Assembly: GCA_020355145.1 (NCBI GenBank)
Contig: CP070660.1
Coordinates: 631,010-637,474 of the forward strand
Length of the DNA: 6,465 nucleotides
Direction: 5' to 3'
Source of the DNA: Deltaproteobacteria bacterium
Lineage (GTDB): Bacteria; Desulfobacterota; DSM-4660; Desulfatiglandales; B25-G16
The notes below the pieces were generated by a model. The model had not been told where the DNA came from, did not search any database, and saw only the letters and a program-made list of their open reading frames with translations. Shown here one piece after another: positions 5,862-6,465 of the stretch. A program made the translations under genes and the position numbers. How positions within the stretch are numbered: position 1 is the first letter of the stretch; each line of letters opens with the position of its first letter.

Positions 5862-6465
5862 ATGGCTGAACCAGCATCCAAAAAAGGTCCAGTACCACTT
5901 AGGTCTGAGCCATCAAGGAAATCAAGTCTGAAGGGCACGGTAAAGGATCAATCCGGGGCCGGCAAGACCAGGATTGGCGAGCTTCTATGCAAAGAGGGCC
6001 AAATCACCAGCTTCCAACTTCAGGAGGCACTGAAATACCAGAAAAAGAACAAGGGCAGGCTCGGCAGTATACTCCTTAGACTCGGATACATCGAAGAGGA
6101 AACCATAGCAAATGTCCTGAGCCGTATGCTCAACTACCCAGCTGTAATAATATCAAAGACATCTCCGGATCCCGAGGCACTCAAGATTTTACCCTATAAT
6201 GTGGCCAAGAAATATATGGCCTTCCCCTTAAAAACCAAGGAGGGAGCCCTTGAAGTTTGTATGGCAGAGCCAACAGATACCTCTGCAGTTGAAGAGTTGC
6301 AGTACGAAGTTCGAAAGGATTTGACCGTCTGTGTCTCCACTGAAAAGGATATCATCGATGCCTACAAGAAATACTATGACGTAAGTGATGAAGAATACAA
6401 TAGCTTCTTTGGTGAAAAAATAGAGGAGGAAGACGAGGATCCTGTTACGCAAGTCGATGACTTCG
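5862..6465 (+). CDS. PilB/GspE-family ATPase, N-terminal part, with MshEN domain (3' end cut by window)
   Basis: This is the first 201 residues of a cytoplasmic hexameric ATPase that powers type IV pilus extension or type II secretion. After a lysine- and serine-rich tail (1-36) comes an MshEN (T2SSE_N) domain. Its first repeat, R37 to Q60 (RIGELLCKEGQI...LQEALKYQ), and its second, R66 to M89 (RLGSILLRLGYIEEETI), are separated by five residues, as in the c-di-GMP-binding tandem motif of MshE. The second repeat ends in Met rather than Gln. The domain continues with ILPYNVAKKYMAFPL (107-121) and VCMAEPTD (130-137), standard for the family, and then an acidic linker (about 184-195). The ATPase core with Walker A and B lies beyond the window. 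ATG at 5862 is the only sensible start: an in-frame TGA is at 5838 and no ATG, GTG or TTG occurs before the domain. There is no recognisable ribosome binding site. PilB is favoured over GspE because of the PilZ-type neighbours, but this is not decided. Confidence 0.88.
   Translation, partial: MAEPASKKGPVPLRSEPSRKSSLKGTVKDQSGAGKTRIGELLCKEGQITSFQLQEALKYQKKNKGRLGSILLRLGYIEEETIANVLSRMLNYPAVIISKTSPDPEALKILPYNVAKKYMAFPLKTKEGALEVCMAEPTDTSAVEELQYEVRKDLTVCVSTEKDIIDAYKKYYDVSDEEYNSFFGEKIEEEDEDPVTQVDDF

Noticed and set aside
5946..5969. DQSGAGKT in the ATPase N-terminus, resembling a Walker A motif
   Set aside because: The first Gly is replaced by Asp, and the segment sits in the flexible tail before the MshEN domain. 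The true Walker A of this family lies in the C-terminal core beyond the window.
6228..6452. Minus-strand open frame of 74 codons inside the ATPase gene, with hydrophobic translation
   Set aside because: It is fully antisense to a well-recognised coding domain, and its hydrophobic look is the usual shadow of a charged plus-strand sequence.

Overview
The window holds seven protein genes on both strands, with short gaps and no RNA genes, mobile elements or CRISPR array that I can see. Base composition is moderate and even. The gene content (a DUF3108 periplasmic protein, greA, an MtaB-type tRNA methylthiotransferase, a PRK06836-like aminotransferase, PilZ proteins and a PilB/GspE-type ATPase) suggests a Gram-negative, probably anaerobic bacterium of the former Deltaproteobacteria (Desulfobacterota). 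That assignment is inference from protein flavour and is not certain.

Layout. (1) 1-800, +: the end of a DUF3108 protein whose start lies before the window. (2) 938-1408, +: greA, with a good sigma70-type promoter at 858-886 and a hairpin at the very start of the predicted mRNA. A hairpin at 1414-1431 separates greA from the convergent gene. (3) 4778-1463, -: a likely three-gene operon in the order PilZ-domain protein, PLP aminotransferase, mtaB, with gaps of 40 and 60 bases. (4) 4779-5067: an AT-rich divergent intergenic region with two overlapping back-to-back promoter candidates and a 17-bp inverted repeat. (5) 5068-5784, +: a YcgR-like two-domain PilZ protein whose second c-di-GMP motif is degenerate. 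(6) 5862 to the end, +: the N-terminal part of a PilB/GspE-family ATPase with an MshEN c-di-GMP-binding domain; it is cut by the window edge.

How it fits together. The right half is the most interesting part. Three successive genes carry c-di-GMP receptor folds (PilZ, YcgR-like PilZ, MshEN), two of them divergently transcribed from one compact promoter region and the third downstream on the plus strand. This suggests a local module linking c-di-GMP to type IV pilus or type II secretion motor activity. The canonical PilZ protein has intact RxxxR and DxSxxG motifs, the YcgR-like one has Arg where the Gly of DxSxxG should be, and the ATPase has one full MshEN motif and one altered one. The left half is housekeeping: transcript-cleavage factor GreA, ms2t6A tRNA modification and amino-acid transamination.
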